A program made the translations under genes and the position numbers. A DNA stretch of 64,000 nucleotides from Emydura subglobosa (lineage: Eukaryota; Chordata; Testudines; Chelidae), in contig ML679963.1 of NCBI GenBank assembly GCA_007922225.1, forward strand, positions 5,672,837 to 5,736,836, in the 5' to 3' direction. Of this stretch, positions 1 through 13,650 are shown in pieces (position 1 is the first letter of the stretch; the number at the start of each line of letters is the position of its first letter). Below the pieces are notes generated by a model. That model worked only from the letters and a program-made list of their open reading frames with translations. It did no database searches and was not told the DNA's origin.

Positions 1-160
1 ACAGGTGAAACACAGAGCACCAATACTGATACAGAGTAATCACAGCAGAGTTTAACAAACTCGTAATAGAAGTATTGTTAATACAAGTACTTTTCACTAC
101 AAACGAGAGTTTAGCTATGACAACACATTCAAAGCAACACACATACTCAGAGGTAATGGG

Positions 161-238
161 ACTTGATTCTTGGAGGTGATGGAGCACCTGCAACTCTAAA
201 TGAAGTCACTGAGAGTTGCAGATACTTAGCACTTTATG
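161..238. mobile_element. Degraded palindromic MITE-like repeat
   Basis: The segment is an imperfect palindrome: GAGCACCTGCAACTCT on the left pairs with AGAGTTGCAGATACTTAGC on the right around a TGAAGTCACTGAG centre. This layout (GGAGTTGCAGGTGCTCAGCAC arms around TTGACTTCAATGG) is a familiar interspersed family in turtles and crocodilians, possibly related to the crocodilian Chompy MITEs; the family name is a guess from memory. Confidence 0.5.
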
Positions 239-240
239 GA

Positions 241-258
241 GGGGGGGGGGGGGGGGGG
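241..258. repeat. (G)18 homopolymer
   Basis: Eighteen consecutive G on the plus strand, thus a C run in the BCAS3 transcript, 142-159 nt downstream of the donor of the exon at 400-476. Confidence 0.95.
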
Positions 259-286
259 AAAATAGGCCTTTAGGGACCAACATTCA

Positions 287-526
<240 letters not shown>

Positions 527-1739
527 TTAAGAGTAAATATTTAAATTTAACTGTTTCAAGAGCATTAGTTTAAATTCTTGAGAAATAAGCTTCCAGTTCT
601 CCAATAACTGGCAGTTGGTAAAGACGGTTTAATCTCTATCACATAACCTGCTCTTCAAGAAGTATACAAATACGATACAGAGTAGCGCAGCATCTATGAT
701 ATACCTCCTGTAATAAAGATCCATTAGAAAAAAAAAAGAAAAATGGAATTGCAAGGATCTTGCATTGTCCTCAGTTTCTCAAATCACAAGCAAATCCACA
801 ACCAGCACACAGACTAATCTAAAAGGAAGTGTTTTACCCTTGAAATAATCACATTGCTTATTTAATTGCAAATATGTCAAACTATTAGTTGTATCTTATT
901 TACTAACAGTGTTTTTTTAATATGAAAACACAGCACCATGGAATTAAAGATGAGAGAAATAGCCTTTACGTAATAAACCACTTTACAGTGATTACCAGCA
1001 TCCTAAATGCAAGGACAATGAAAAAAATTCAAGGGGACAGCTATTGTCCAGTTACCTTTGTCCATTTCAGTTCTTTACAAAGCAAATAGCACTACATAAA
1101 AATGTTGTAACCTAGCAAAAATGGTGGCTGTCCTACATATTTGAGTCCTTAAAACAAAGGGTCATATATTTTTTGTATACGTATGCAGATAACCACCCCC
1201 CCTCAAAATGTAAATATCCAGTACCTGTTAATTATTTGAAGCAAAGTAAAAGCCATATGACAAATGATTTTGCAATGGCACATTGTATACTCTACAGATC
1301 AATAGGACGTAAAGTGCAGCTTAAAAAGGTATAAGACTTTTTAAAGTTTAAAATTAAAGTTTAGGTCATTTAGACACAGAGGACCTCTGAAATAATTTAA
1401 AAATTTATTTTCAAAATGAAGAATCAGCCTGGGAAGCTGTGCCAGCCAATGAGTTTGTAAGCTTTATCACCCATTTGCTAACTCTAACACAATTCTTTCT
1501 CAAATGGAGCAAAATGGTTCTTTTAAATCTGGTTACTCTCTTATTATAAAGAGCTGAAAACATTGAAGATTCTATTTCATTGATGACAGGCAGCACTATA
1601 TATATATATGCTATGTCAAGTACATGACTAGTAGCCCTCATGTCTGAAGTGTGTAGCAACCAAGCTTAACCAGAAGATCATGAAGCTTAGAAAAAAATAT
1701 CAGCTTTAAAAAGTGTATTATTTGAATGAAAAATCTGAG

Positions 1740-2640
1740 ACGACCATAATAGAGAATTTGAGGGACAGGGATCTTGGAATTACTTCATGGATGGACGAAG
1801 ACATCAGTTCACATCTCTGGCAACCCCCAAGACATTTGTTTTCCATACTGACTATCCCTTTCAATTCCAAGGCAAGAACAGCTCTGAGAAAAGGCGTTCC
1901 ACCAAAAAATCCTTGGCCCTCAACGTACAGTTAGAGTTTCTATTCAAAGAGCCCTCTCTAACCAATCCTTCTGTAGTGTCTGTTTTGAGAATGCTGGATC
2001 CACAAGCATTTCCTTCACAGAAAAAGGACATGAGCAACGTGGATCTGAAAAGCCAAGTGCCTTAGCCCCAACCTCGAAGTTATATGACCCAACAAAAGAT
2101 CTCAGTAGCTTGCATCCAGCTAGGCTCTATCATCTTCAGATCCTTATGATCCAAGGTGGCTGTCCGTGCTGCGGCATAACTGAAACCACCTTCATATGAA
2201 TCTCTATTTGATCCAAAGAATTAGCACATATTATTGGGTGCTTGTTTGCCCCTATACTGCCTCTTCTTCTAAGAGCACAGAAACTTCTTGTATGAGTTTA
2301 GAGTTCTCCTTTTGAGAAGATCCAGGTGCTCTATTCACAGGAAAAAGACCCAAAGAACTCCTGTCCTGATGAACTTGAGAACTTCTCCTGGACTATGGTT
2401 AGATTCATTCTCTGGTAAGTCTGAGGACTTCTTCAGCAAAGACCCAGAAGAAACGCCTGGCACCAGATAACTAGGATCCTCTCCTCCAGGCATAAAACTC
2501 TAGGGATAGTGTGTCAGGGTGGGAAGTCCAGCTATTCTAACACAAATCCAGAAGCAAGGGGAAGACTGGGTTCTGCATCCCCTGGGATGACAGAAAAAGA
2601 GGAATTCATGGAGGGTTTCAAGGGGGTAAAGGGGTGACGA
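1740..2640. other. ORF-rich tract of unknown origin (possible pseudogene)
   Basis: Base composition becomes less AT-rich than the surroundings and the plus strand carries three moderately long overlapping ORFs (1713-1934, 1787-2065, 2288-2470; 60-92 codons) interrupted by stops and apparent frameshifts. The translated stretches are rich in Ser, Lys and Pro with no recognised domain. This could be a decayed processed pseudogene or an internal portion of an unrecognised transposon. No poly-A tail or flanking direct repeat was found, so chance cannot be excluded. Confidence 0.2.
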
Positions 2641-4359
2641 TTGTTTCATACCCATAGATTTACAATACTGGAACAGGAAAGCACATTCCCATAATGGCTA
2701 ACTGCTTTGAAATGAGTTCTGTTGTCGAATGGCAGGACGTGCAGTCTTACAGTGGGAATCTACATGGGCGATGTAATGAAAGAAAATTATAGTTCAGGGG
2801 TCCATGAGTGTTTCTGTTATAAAAGCCTCTTTTTTCTCAATAATTTACAATTTACCTTGTCTAAAATGAATACTAATTTTTAATCCCAAAGCTAATAGCT
2901 TTTACTGTCAACTATTTTTAGTTTAAACAAACTGTATTCTGATTGTTCAAATCACAGGAAAGGAAAACAAAAAGGAAGTGTATCAGTTTTAAGTAACTTC
3001 TTCCAGTAGGTCTCTAAGAAATTAGCCAATTAATAATGGACAGACTGAAAGGCAGTCAAGTATGGGGTGTTTTTTTAGTGTAATTTATATAAAAACTATT
3101 TGTTTTGATTACATCACTCTCCCCATGTTTCCTGTCTTCTGCTCTTAAAGGCAGAGACTGTGTTTTCCTGTAACGGACAGATTATGGATGGTTTTGGAAT
3201 GTAAATATATAAATAATAAATGCTTTTTTGGTTCTTCAGCAATTCAAGTTTTATTTTAAATTTCAATTTTGCACTGCATTAGTCTACAGTATAGCTAATG
3301 CCCTCATTAGAACTTTACATGGCCATTTCTCATGCATTTTCTATCTGCAATAGTTAAATTTCCTTGGATAATAATAGAATCTGATATGTTCCAGAAAAAC
3401 AACTACCCTTGATGCAGCCCCACAACTTTGAAGTAGCTTTTTTCCATTATCACCACTTAGAAAAAAAGAAACATTAGCACCTGAAGAGAGTTTTTTAGTT
3501 GGGAGACTTTGAATGATGTTTTGCCTTTTGACTGTTTCTACAATTGGATTTTTCTTCTGCTAAAAAAAGGGCTAGACTGGAAAGATTTACTATCATCACA
3601 CTGTCCACAAGGGAACTTTAAATTTTTAAAGAGACAGTTGCACAGATACAAACTGAACTCTTTCTGACAGACTGTTAAAGGAATAGTGACCTATTTTGTG
3701 AAATTTTCTTTTATATTCTTCAATTTTAACTTCTTCAGTACAACTCAGTTATTTGATATGGTCCCACTGATATGGAATTTGATTGTGGAAAGTTAACACT
3801 AACATACAATTTAGTTCTTTAAATCTACTACAGCATCAAATTTTATTACTTTATTAATTGTGTTATGAAAACTACTTGTTTGTTCAATTGGTCTGTATTC
3901 TGTTTTCTGTAACTATTCATCCTTGATCTAATTTAGACATTGATATTCTGTTTTCTATGATGTCATGCTAGAGAAATGTTTGTTTTAGCAAAAATTTTAG
4001 TGGCCTTTAGACTCCCCATCTCTTTTATTCCTTTAAATAATTTCATCATCATCTCCTTCCTTCTTCAGGCTCAGAACCTCAACATAGTTGGCTATTCTCT
4101 CTCCCCTTAAAACTGACACATTCAATCCTGCCATTTATTTCTTTGCGCAACATCCAAAATAAATCTGACTGCTGCCACCTGCTCATCTCTAACTTCCTCG
4201 ATTCTCACTTTCCACCATACCCCATTCATCAATCTGTTTAAAATGATGCTGTTAAACTCAGCACCATGCAAAATAATTTAAATTAGAGCCTTCCATCTTA
4301 AAGAATCCCAGAGTATATCACAAACTATACCTACAGCACCAATGAAATGCAGCCATTTC

Positions 4360-4475
4360 TGATTTTCTCCATCTCTAACATGGAAATGACACTGTCCCTC
4401 CTCTATAAAGTACCTTGAGATATACAGACGAAGAGTGCTGTACAAAAGTGTTAATAATAAATAAATAAATAGTAT
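4360..4475 (+). mobile_element. 3' end of a MIR/CORE-like SINE
   Basis: The segment reads like the SINE tail: a CTCCATCTCTAACATGGAAATG box (compare the usual CCCATCTGTAAAATGGGGAT), then TACCTTGAGATATACAGACG and a GTGCTGTACAAAAG box ending in an AATAAATAAATAAAT run. The 5' half is absent or replaced by unrelated sequence. Confidence 0.55.
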
Positions 4476-4602
4476 GAGGTGAAGGAGAGTAGCCATTCAT
4501 GCAGGAAGTACAATAGTGGAGATAGGGAAAAGGAAATTTTGGTCAAAGTAATCAAAGCAAACTTTCTTATTAAAAGTGACAAGGAACCATTATTACCCTC
4601 GT

Positions 4603-4620
4603 GCAGACAGACAGACAGAC
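4603..4620 (+). repeat. Short (CAGA)n run
   Basis: About four copies of CAGA in GTGCAGACAGACAGACAGAC. Confidence 0.8.
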
Positions 4621-4909
4621 TTTGGTCTTTGTGTTTTCAGCCAAAAGATATAAAGTGTAGGATATTCAGTTTTAGTTACCTCGTAAATATGACAGGATTT
4701 GAATCTGTGGGTCCAGAGAATCAAGATATTTCAGACCTGATGCTTAGAAACTTCTAAGATATCTTCTTTGGGGATTTAGGTTTTGAAAGTGTTGTTATTC
4801 CAGAAAAAAAGCATTGCTTTATCTAGTTCCCACCTTCTAATGTAAATGAGAAGAATTATTATTTATACAACTCTGAATGCATACGAGGTCCTTACATATA
4901 GGCTATGTA

Positions 4910-5165
4910 TAGGGAGGCAGTATTGACTAATGGTTAGAGCAGGGGACCTGGGTGTCAAGACATAAGGGTTCTGCCAACTCAGACACTGATTTACAGATGT
5001 TCATTGATTTAACAGCACTGTGTCCCAGATTCCCCATCTGTAAATAGGAAAATGAGGATACTTGACACTCCTACACACTAAGGCATTGTGACACTTAATC
5101 AGTTCATATCTGTAAAGGGTTTTCAGATGGTCATATGAAAGGCACTGTAAAAGTATTATTGTCCT
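4910..5165 (+). mobile_element. tRNA-derived MIR/CORE-like SINE, nearly full length
   Basis: Starts with GGGAGGCAGTATTGACTAAT and GGTTAGAGCAGGGGACCTGG, the tRNA-related head with an A-box-like stretch. A CCCCATCTGTAAATAGG box follows in the body and GGCACTGTAAAAGTATTATT at the tail. Order and length (about 255 bp) fit the amniote tRNA-derived SINE family with a MIR-like body. It lies in the same direction as the window and antisense to BCAS3. Confidence 0.75.
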
Positions 5166-5343
5166 ATTTTAAGTCAAAATATTCCTTGAAAAGTGGAAAA
5201 CCCAAGCTCTACTGAGATGCCTATATGATATTTTAAAACCCTAAAGCCGGACAATGGATGCAATGTAAACTATATATGTTACTAGAGTTTTCTTTGCAGC
5301 AAAAAAAATGTTAACATACAGAGAAAGTGAAGGAAAGTTTCTA

Positions 5344-5493
<150 letters not shown>

Positions 5494-8400
5494 TTAAAAC
5501 ATTTTTAAACTATTTCTTTAAAATATTAAAAGCAAGCTACTCATGAATTGTCTTTCTGTCCCCCTTCCTATCACCTTCAGGGTTGATCTATTAAAAAGCA
5601 TCTGAAGACTCTTCAAAAGAACCTCAAATCTCTTGGCTTGTAAAATAAAGTAGCTACAAAAATAGGATGAAGAGGTGTGGATATGCAGATAAAGTGAGAT
5701 GGAAAGGAATACGACTTGGGCCTGGGAGATGAAGTTCAGTTTGAAGAATATTTTGTTCAATCATTTCAGACTTTAATTATTATTATTATTAGAAATTGAA
5801 TTACCCTTACCCACAGCCTCTTTGGATTTTATTGCAATAGTGTGGCTAGTAATGAATTTCTAGGATTTGAAACATCCAAGTCCAAGAAAGGCATTTCCGA
5901 TTATTCTACACAGTCCAATACACTCTGTTGTCAATGATTAGCTCTCAGTGCAATCCATGTAGTTAACTTTCTGGTATTAAGATTATTTACTAGTCAAAGG
6001 TATAAACATGTATAATGTCAAACTTATGATTTCAAGTTTGCAACCAAGTGGACAATAATAAATAATACAATTATAGTTAATTTTCTAGTTATGAGAAGCA
6101 GTGATCATTAAAAATTTCAAAACGCATAACCAGTGTAATTACACTGTAATTATAAACAAGTTTTATAAAATTTAACCATTTTTAAATTAAGTTACACAAA
6201 ATATAGGCTATTTATATCAATTACTGTAATAAGCTACAAAATAGACTACAAAAAGGCATCACTAAAAGCAGAGTACAAACATCACAATTTATTTCTCTGT
6301 ACAAATAAATCTTTTGTATGTAAGCTTTTTCTCCCATTTCAAACATACTAGAAAATGGAGACAGGCGGAGCAGACAAGTCATAACATGATCTCACAGTTG
6401 ATTCCCCCACAAATATGGCAAACATGATATCATCTCTAGGTAGAGGACACAGATATTAAACATATTACACTGGATTTTAGCCAAAAGGCCAAGCAGCAGC
6501 ACCACATCATTGGTTCAACGATAAGATGATTTCAACAAAATGTATGTGTATATCAAAAATAGTTTATTTTTATTAGATTTGCACAAATACATAGTTTAAT
6601 TTAATAACTTGTTTATGAATAATGTTGAGGACCATTTCCTAGCAGTTAATAAATTTGTTAATTTCCAAAAAAACATTAACCCTTTAATTCAATGTTGTTA
6701 TTGGGATTTTTAAGAGAATTAAAATCTTGTAGTTTAGATTTTTTTAATATTTCTTTTTTGTACAGTGAAAACCTCCTCAGTTGTACAAAACAAACTCTTC
6801 TCTGTGTTCAGGTAAGCTGAAGGAGGAGGAGGAGGAAAGAGCACGTTATATAAGTGAAATAACAGAAAAAATTATTCACTTTCAAACTGATTTAAATCTA
6901 ATTCTCACAGGGCAGAACAAGTTTTTCCAAATTATTTAGGGACATATTTAAATCTGCCAACAGTCCAGTAATAGGAAGAAGGCCATTATGGATCCTCTTT
7001 CAACATGTGTCCTAAGACTTTTTGGAAGGAAAGGATGAATGTGGGCCTCCTGTATTTGGAGAAGGAGTGGGTATTATTACACTGATTCCATGATATCCTC
7101 AACAGCCAAGAAACTTTTCTGTAAAACCACCGTCAGTCAAGTATTTAATTTCACTGATCACCAAGTCAGATTTTGGAATAGCAGATCTGACCCACAAAAT
7201 ATGGGTCACTTGACAAGAATGCAGTCCTAAATTTGTTCTAGCTATTTACATAGAATTTCACTCTAACACTTACTTAAATGTAATACATATTATACTATAT
7301 GGCAACAACTGAATCACACGGCAACTTCTGCTACATAGAGATGAAGAACCCACATTACATTTATTGTAGACTCTTGTTTAAACAGTACAGATCTTTTCAA
7401 ATAGCTTGTGTTTCTTTTATCATTTTACTATAAATAAAGCTCCACAACCATTTCTTAATAAAAAGCCAAACTTTCTTTAAATAGTAAAAAGAGTGTTACA
7501 ACAGGGTTGAGAAGGGTAGTGGCGGGTACCATTTTACAAGCTGGAGAGAGGCTTTGATGTGGCAGTTCTCTTCTAACACACCTTTTTTTTCCTCCAAGAG
7601 TGCATTAAAATGATGGCTATTTTAGGTCAATGAATATGAACCAGCACAAATTGCCAGCTGAATAAACATACTAAGTATGGGTAAAAAGAGTGTATTTCTT
7701 GTTGCATATATCTGCTTCATTTTACAGAATTTAACACAATTCCTGATACAATATCTGCTTGTATTTTGGACCTAGGCTGCTCAAGAATTTTTCTGGAGAA
7801 CTATGGACACAAATGTGTCCTGTTTCCTATCTAGAATCCCTCAAGAATATTGTGTGCAAATTACCTATATACCGTTGAGAACCAATACACACACAAAAAT
7901 AATTTTAAAAACATCCTAACTAACTCCCACAGAAATTCTTTTGGAAAGAATCATTTCTGCTGGCATATATCTACGTTAATAATTAAAGGAGGGGGTACTT
8001 CAGTGTCAAGCATTTACAAGGCCAAAAGATCGGATACAACAATCAGTCACCTTCAATTAGCAGTTCATTACCACTAGAAAATGTTAGGAAAGCAAGTGCT
8101 GATTTATATGCCAACTTGCCCTGATTTAACTAAATCTGTTTTCTAAAACCAATTTCACTATTTTGATGAAAGTCTGTCCATGGAACTCTCTTATTTCAGA
8201 ACAGAAGTGACTAAGATTGATCTAGCTAGTGTCAGACTATTAATTCACACCTCTTATTATTTCTGTGCAAATTTGTGTGCAGACCAGCCCTGTAATCTTG
8301 ATAATTAAACTTGGCATTTGGACAACATCATGAATGAGATTCTCAGCATTGAGGGCACTAGGCAGTCAAAATAATTTGCTGCTATGAGGTCCATGCCTAC

Positions 8401-9302
8401 AGTCTGGTGATACAGGAATGGGTAAATTCTCATGCACTGTCTGGAACAAAGACTGCACAATCTCTAATATCCCTCAGGCTGGCAACATATTAGGCTAAGG
8501 ACTATCTCCATTTGTCTACTTCTCTAACTTGATGCCTCCTTCTTGGCTGGTCATGATATCATTTTACTAATGTTCATGTAGAGGAGCAAGCAGCTTTGGC
8601 TAAAACAAGTAACATCACGTTTAAAAGGAAAGGCTAACGCTGCAAGAGGAATGTGGCTTAGATCAAAAGTACATTGAACTTCCCCAGGCTTTGATTCAAA
8701 GTCCTCTTGCAAATCATACCTTTCTTTTCACCCCATATGGCACTGCTGCACATGGTCTGGCAAGTTGTTCCTATGATCTTCTATTTACATTTGACCCCTC
8801 AAAATATTCAGAAAAATGCCAAATATTTTAGAACAATGAGAATCTGAAGATGTTGGACTCAATCACCAGAATTTTTGAGCAGCAGTGGCAACAACAACTG
8901 AAGTCCTGAGAGATGCAAGCAGTCTGCAAGTTTTTGTACATCACACCCAAATTTTATATATAAACACATTATATATAAAAACATTTACATATACTTAACT
9001 ATCGTTCTAAGATTCAGCTTGCACATTTACAAATAAATTTGTTACAAACATACTAGACAATTTAATGAAATCCACGCATTTAGAAAGTTTTGTTAGGCCA
9101 GTATATCTTGCACCTAATTCTGCAAGGAGCTGTGCACCTCCTTTGAGATGCACTGAGGACCAGAAATAAGCTACTGGGCTAAATTTTCAAAAGAGCTCAG
9201 CAACCAGTTAACAACTATGTTCTCCCATAACAGGTTGAGTGAAAGACTATGGGGGTGCCTAGTTTTTAACTCTACTTGCTAATTTGTGTAAGAGCTAAAA
9301 AC

Positions 9303-9395
9303 TGCCTTGTCTGCGCTAAGATTTTACCTTGAGTAAGTTAACATGATTTAGCAAACTCAAAAACACACCTTTTTTTTCCTAGTAAAGAGAAGGCC
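9303..9395. mobile_element. Short TIR element (MITE)
   Basis: TGCCTTGTCTGCGCTAAG on the left is mirrored by CCTAGTAAAGAGAAGGCC on the right (complement GGCCTTCTCTTTACTAGG). The interior has ACCTTGAGTAAGTTAACATG. The ends resemble those of the element at 60336-60578, suggesting one family with a GGCCTTGTCT(T)ACACT-type terminus. Confidence 0.5.
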
Positions 9396-10235
9396 TAAGT
9401 GGCCTCTTGGGTACTGAACTCTTCTGAAAATATGGCCCCATTTCTGGATCCTGGGAATTTTTGAAAATCTACTCCCACCAACTCTTTTTCATTAAGCACC
9501 CTGAATCCAGGCCTAAGGAGGTAAAGAGATTTAAGAATATTAATCTCCTCCTTCCATACCACTTATTCCAAATACATCATTTTACTACTGGATTCTGTGA
9601 TTTCTAATATAGAGGAAAATACTAATATACTAATCAAGAAGTTCTGTTTATATTAAAAAATCATTAATGAGCACGCAAAAAGATATACAGAATACACAGT
9701 AAATATTAGGAATCATTACTGTCTACCAGAGACCCTACATATCTTGGAAAGTTTACTTAGACAAAACATTTTGGTATGTACGAATTCTCTCTGCTAAGCA
9801 ATCAATGACCAAACAGATACACACACAAATCTTTAAAAAGGTGTTTGAAGTGACACCAACAATGTGAGGGAAGACATTTAACGTAATTAAGAAAAGGCCA
9901 AAGGATCTGACATAAGACCATATCTTGTTGTGCACAGAAAGGTTTAGAATAATCTGCTCAGAATGACAAACTTTTTCTGATGTCACAAGCATGGCCATCC
10001 ATCTCAGAAAACAGGACACAGTCTAGTGATGTAAGACCAAACCTTCGGGATGAGTAAAATCATAATATACACTTTTCTTTAAGATCGACTAATACACCAG
10101 TTCAGAAAGGTTTCTGTTTACAGGAGACCTTTGCCCTTAATTTTCTAGCTTTAATAAAATTCCTGTTTCTGCAAGAAAGTTAATTCTCCATCATCTCCCA
10201 TTATTTTAAATATTGTACTCTCATTACAAAGGTTA

Positions 10236-10376
10236 GGTCAGGATTTTCTAAAACTGGGGTCAATAGGAAATGTTGGGTAGCCAGCACTTTTGGAAACCCT
10301 GGCAAGTGTCAAAATCTGGATTTGGGAGCCTAACTTTATGTTTCTATTTTTGACAAATTTAGCCTACTCATTTTGC
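10236..10376. mobile_element. Degraded palindromic repeat
   Basis: TCTGGATTTGGGAGCCTAAC and flanking GGATTTTCTAAAACTG / TTTTTGACAAATTTAGCC resemble the sauropsid repeat with GATTTAGGAGCCTAACTTTAG and inverted TTTTCAAAA ends. Assigned by recognition only. Confidence 0.4.
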
Positions 10377-11916
10377 CCCTGAGTATGTATACTACATATC
10401 ACTGTATATCTCGTCAGTAAGGTTATCTTTCAGAACTAACAAGCTGAAGTTGTGGTATCAATAACGCATGTTGTACAACGATGAAAAACCTACATTAATT
10501 GATAGAATCTTCAATGGGAAACACTATAATTATGCAGTGGATTGTTACAGTCCCATATTACCTCCTAATAACTGGGCAAATTAATTCGTCTCCCCATAAC
10601 TTTATTCTGCAAACCAGTGTTGTAACTAGATCACATACTAATAGTTGAAAATCTTCCTGTGAACAAGCTTACAACTTACTTCCATGATGTACTTAACTTC
10701 ACTTTTGCATACGCAAGTTTCCCTTTTCAACAAATGAATAATTTAAGGTTATTAGGTTAAAAACAGTAATGGCAGAATGAACCAAAAGTTATAAAAATAA
10801 GAGTAAGTCAGGTCAACAGGACAAATAACTGATGAACAACAAGGGTGTTTGACAGAGAGAACATGCTTTGATCAAACAAAACTCAATAGAAATAGTAAAT
10901 GCAGACAGATGTTTTCTTTATTAAGAAATCAAGAGATAATGAGGAAAAGAAAAGAACACGGTCAGAGGTAAGGTCAGGAACACTGATCATTAATGGTAAG
11001 GATGAAGTACAGGAAAAACTGTATTAGATCAGTGAGAGATGCTCACAAAATTAAGATATCCTAGCAGGTCCACAGAAGATTGAACAGGTGAGAACAAAAG
11101 TGAGAGAAAGATGTCAGACATGTAAGAAAAACTGGTAAAGTCACAGTTGCTACAAAATATCCCTTCACAAAATGCCACAGATTCTAAAAGCTAGAGGAAA
11201 GCTGAAGAGGAGTGAAAGGTGTCACTACATTGTGGAGTACAACATAGATCTGCAAATGCAGAACAGCAACTGTGAGACAGCTATCCTGAAGAAAGACAAA
11301 TTCAAAAGAGGCATGCTTGAAAAAAAAAAAGCAAGAGTTTCATTAAAATAAGTATAGCGATGGGAGAGTTCAAGACCAGTAACTCCCAGCAACAGTGTAT
11401 TGGGGGGATTTTTTACAATCTCGGCACTAAGAGTAGCTATCAAACCCCACCAAAGCTGTCAGAGGAAGTTAACCTTAATGACTGGGAATCCAGAGGACTA
11501 TTTAAACCTAGAGAACATAAGAGAAAAAGGAGAATTCTTGTCTGGAGGCTAGATCCCTTTCATAAACTATTTGTGTAACATCTGTCTTAAGTGAATGAAG
11601 GAAGAAGTCACCTGCAAGCGTACAGCAAGGCAGATGTAATGTACTGTAGCTCAGCGCATAATTAAGGGAAGATGGAGCTAAATGTAATGTAATTCAGGAT
11701 GATACATTTTCAGATACAGAAAGGGACATGTAGCGTATCTATGCTGGCACCTCAGGCAGGGGTCAGTTTACAAGCAGCAGCTAGAAAGAAACTATTCCCT
11801 TCTTCATATAATTGCCTTATATTTTACACATTAACGTGCAAGGCAGCATAAATGGCATGAAGAGTTCTGTATATGTAAAAGAAAAATTCTACCAGCAAAT
11901 ACATCCATAGTCCAAT

Positions 11917-12692
11917 GCATGGCAAATAAGAACAGTCATACTGGGTCAGACCAATGATCTATCTAGCCCAGTATCCTGTCTTTCCAGCCTCTAGAAAACA
12001 GCAATCCCTGGCTATCCTGGCTAATAGACATTGATGGACCTATCCTCCACGAACTTATCTAGTTCTTTTTTGAACCCTCCTATAGTCTTGGCCTTCACAA
12101 CATCCTCTGGCAAGGAGTTCCACAGATTGACTGTGCGTTGCATGAAGAAATACTTCCTTTTGTTCTCTTTAAACCTTCTGCCTATTAATTTCATTAGGTG
12201 ACCCCTAGTTCTTGTGTTATGAGAAGGAGTAAATAACACTTCCTTATTTGCTTTCTACACACCAGTTATGGTTTTATAGACCTCTATAATCCCCCCCGAG
12301 TCATCTCTTTTCCAAGCTGAAAATTCCTAGTTTTATTAATCTCTCCTCATATGGAAGCTTTTCCATACCTCTAATCATTTTAGTTGCCCTTTTCTGTACC
12401 TTCCCCAATTCCAATAGATCTTTTTTGAGATAGGGCAACCAGAGCTGCAGGCACTATTCAAGATGTATTGCTTCTTTATAAACCCACGGTATGCCCATGA
12501 TATTTTCTGTCATTATCATCTATCCCTTTCCTAACAATTCCCAACATTGTGTTAGCTTTCTTGACTGTCTCTGCATATTGTGTGGATGTTTTCAGAGAAC
12601 TATTCACAATGACTCCAAGATCTCTTTCTTGAGTGGTAACAGCTAATTTAGACCATCATTTTATATGTATGGCTGGGATTATATTTTCCATA
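11917..12692 (-). mobile_element. 5'-truncated CR1 LINE, 3' end with ORF2 C-terminus
   Basis: Read on the minus strand the element ends at 11917 in GGTCTGACCCAGTATGACTG then TTCTTATTTG, the usual CR1 3' end. A 72-codon ORF at 12239-12021 encodes the C-terminus of CR1 ORF2, with the family motif [17 protein letters not shown] followed by FKKELDKF. Further upstream (12240-12640) other frames show reverse-transcriptase-type pieces such as KANTMLGIVRKGI and [18 protein letters not shown], broken by stops and frameshifts. The copy is therefore dead. The 5' limit near 12692 is where similarity to the usual CR1 sequence fades. Confidence 0.85.
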
Positions 12693-13148
12693 ATAAAGAT
12701 TTATGTTTAATTAGTGTGACATTTCTAATAATACAACTGTGATCAAATGTAATCTTACATTTTTTTTTTAATAATGTTTAGTTTTTAAATAAAAGTTAAC
12801 ATTTAAAAGTAATGGACTAAATCATGAATCTATATGAATTACTCTCTATTACACAGTGGAGGTAAATGGAGCATCATTTGCAAATGACTGAATTCTGAAA
12901 ATTAATAGTCAATGTAATTTCCACCAAAGTCAATGGAAAGATGCCTGTTGACTTCAGTAAGCATGGACTGGGCTAAGTGAACAGGCATGACAAAACAGCA
13001 GATGTGTTTCACCAAGTGTAATTGGATCACTTATATAGACAAATGTAGTTTTCATTTTTGATATAACAAAATAATACAGTACATATACTAACGTTTTGTA
13101 AACATAAGGACATGTTAGTACTGCAATACCATACTTTATGATAACATT

Positions 13149-13216
13149 CAGGGTCAAATCCTGCTGGCCTTGCTTATGTGAGTAATACCACTGATGTCTA
13201 TTGAAATATTTCACAC
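13149..13216. mobile_element. Fragment of palindromic sauropsid repeat
   Basis: GGGTCAAATCCTGCTGGCCT and TTATGTGAGTAATACCACTG, then ATGTCTATTG, resemble half of the palindromic family with a CATGTGAGTAGTCCCATTGA core. A related piece (CAAAGTCAATGGAAAGATGC, TGTTGACTTCAGTAAGCATG) lies at about 12920-12965. Confidence 0.35.
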
Positions 13217-13632
13217 ATTGGAGCTACTCAGAAATATTGATAAAAAAATTGGAGCAAGTTATATGTGTGGATTAATACATTTTATTGCATATGAATTAGT
13301 AAATTCTACTGTTCTAAGTTTAAAACTATCCATGTGAACCAAGTTTCTATAGCTATAACAACTCCGTTATTTTCAGTTGAAAGCATCAGATATTTTGTTA
13401 TTTCCCTCAAAGTTATGACATATCTATCAATAATTCACACAAGAACAGAAAAGTATGAATAAAAAAATCTGGAAACCATTCTTTCCATTTGGCAGCTGTC
13501 TATGAAAGTCTATTTTATTATAAAAAAAGCTCTTTTGCCATTACACTGTTTCAAAATGATGTCAGGTGGCCTTATTTGATTATTCTATTTTGAAGCACAA
13601 TTTAATTTTCAGCAATGCAATCTTGATTCCGC

Positions 13633-13650
13633 AAAAAAAAAAAAAAAAAA
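13633..13650 (+). repeat. (A)18 homopolymer
   Basis: Eighteen consecutive A; no retroposed sequence recognised upstream. Confidence 0.95.

Noticed and set aside
4910..5165. tRNA gene
   Set aside because: Only A-box-like similarity with no cloverleaf; it is the head of a SINE.
12021..12239. 72-codon minus-strand ORF as a host gene
   Set aside because: It is the ORF2 C-terminus of a dead CR1 copy.
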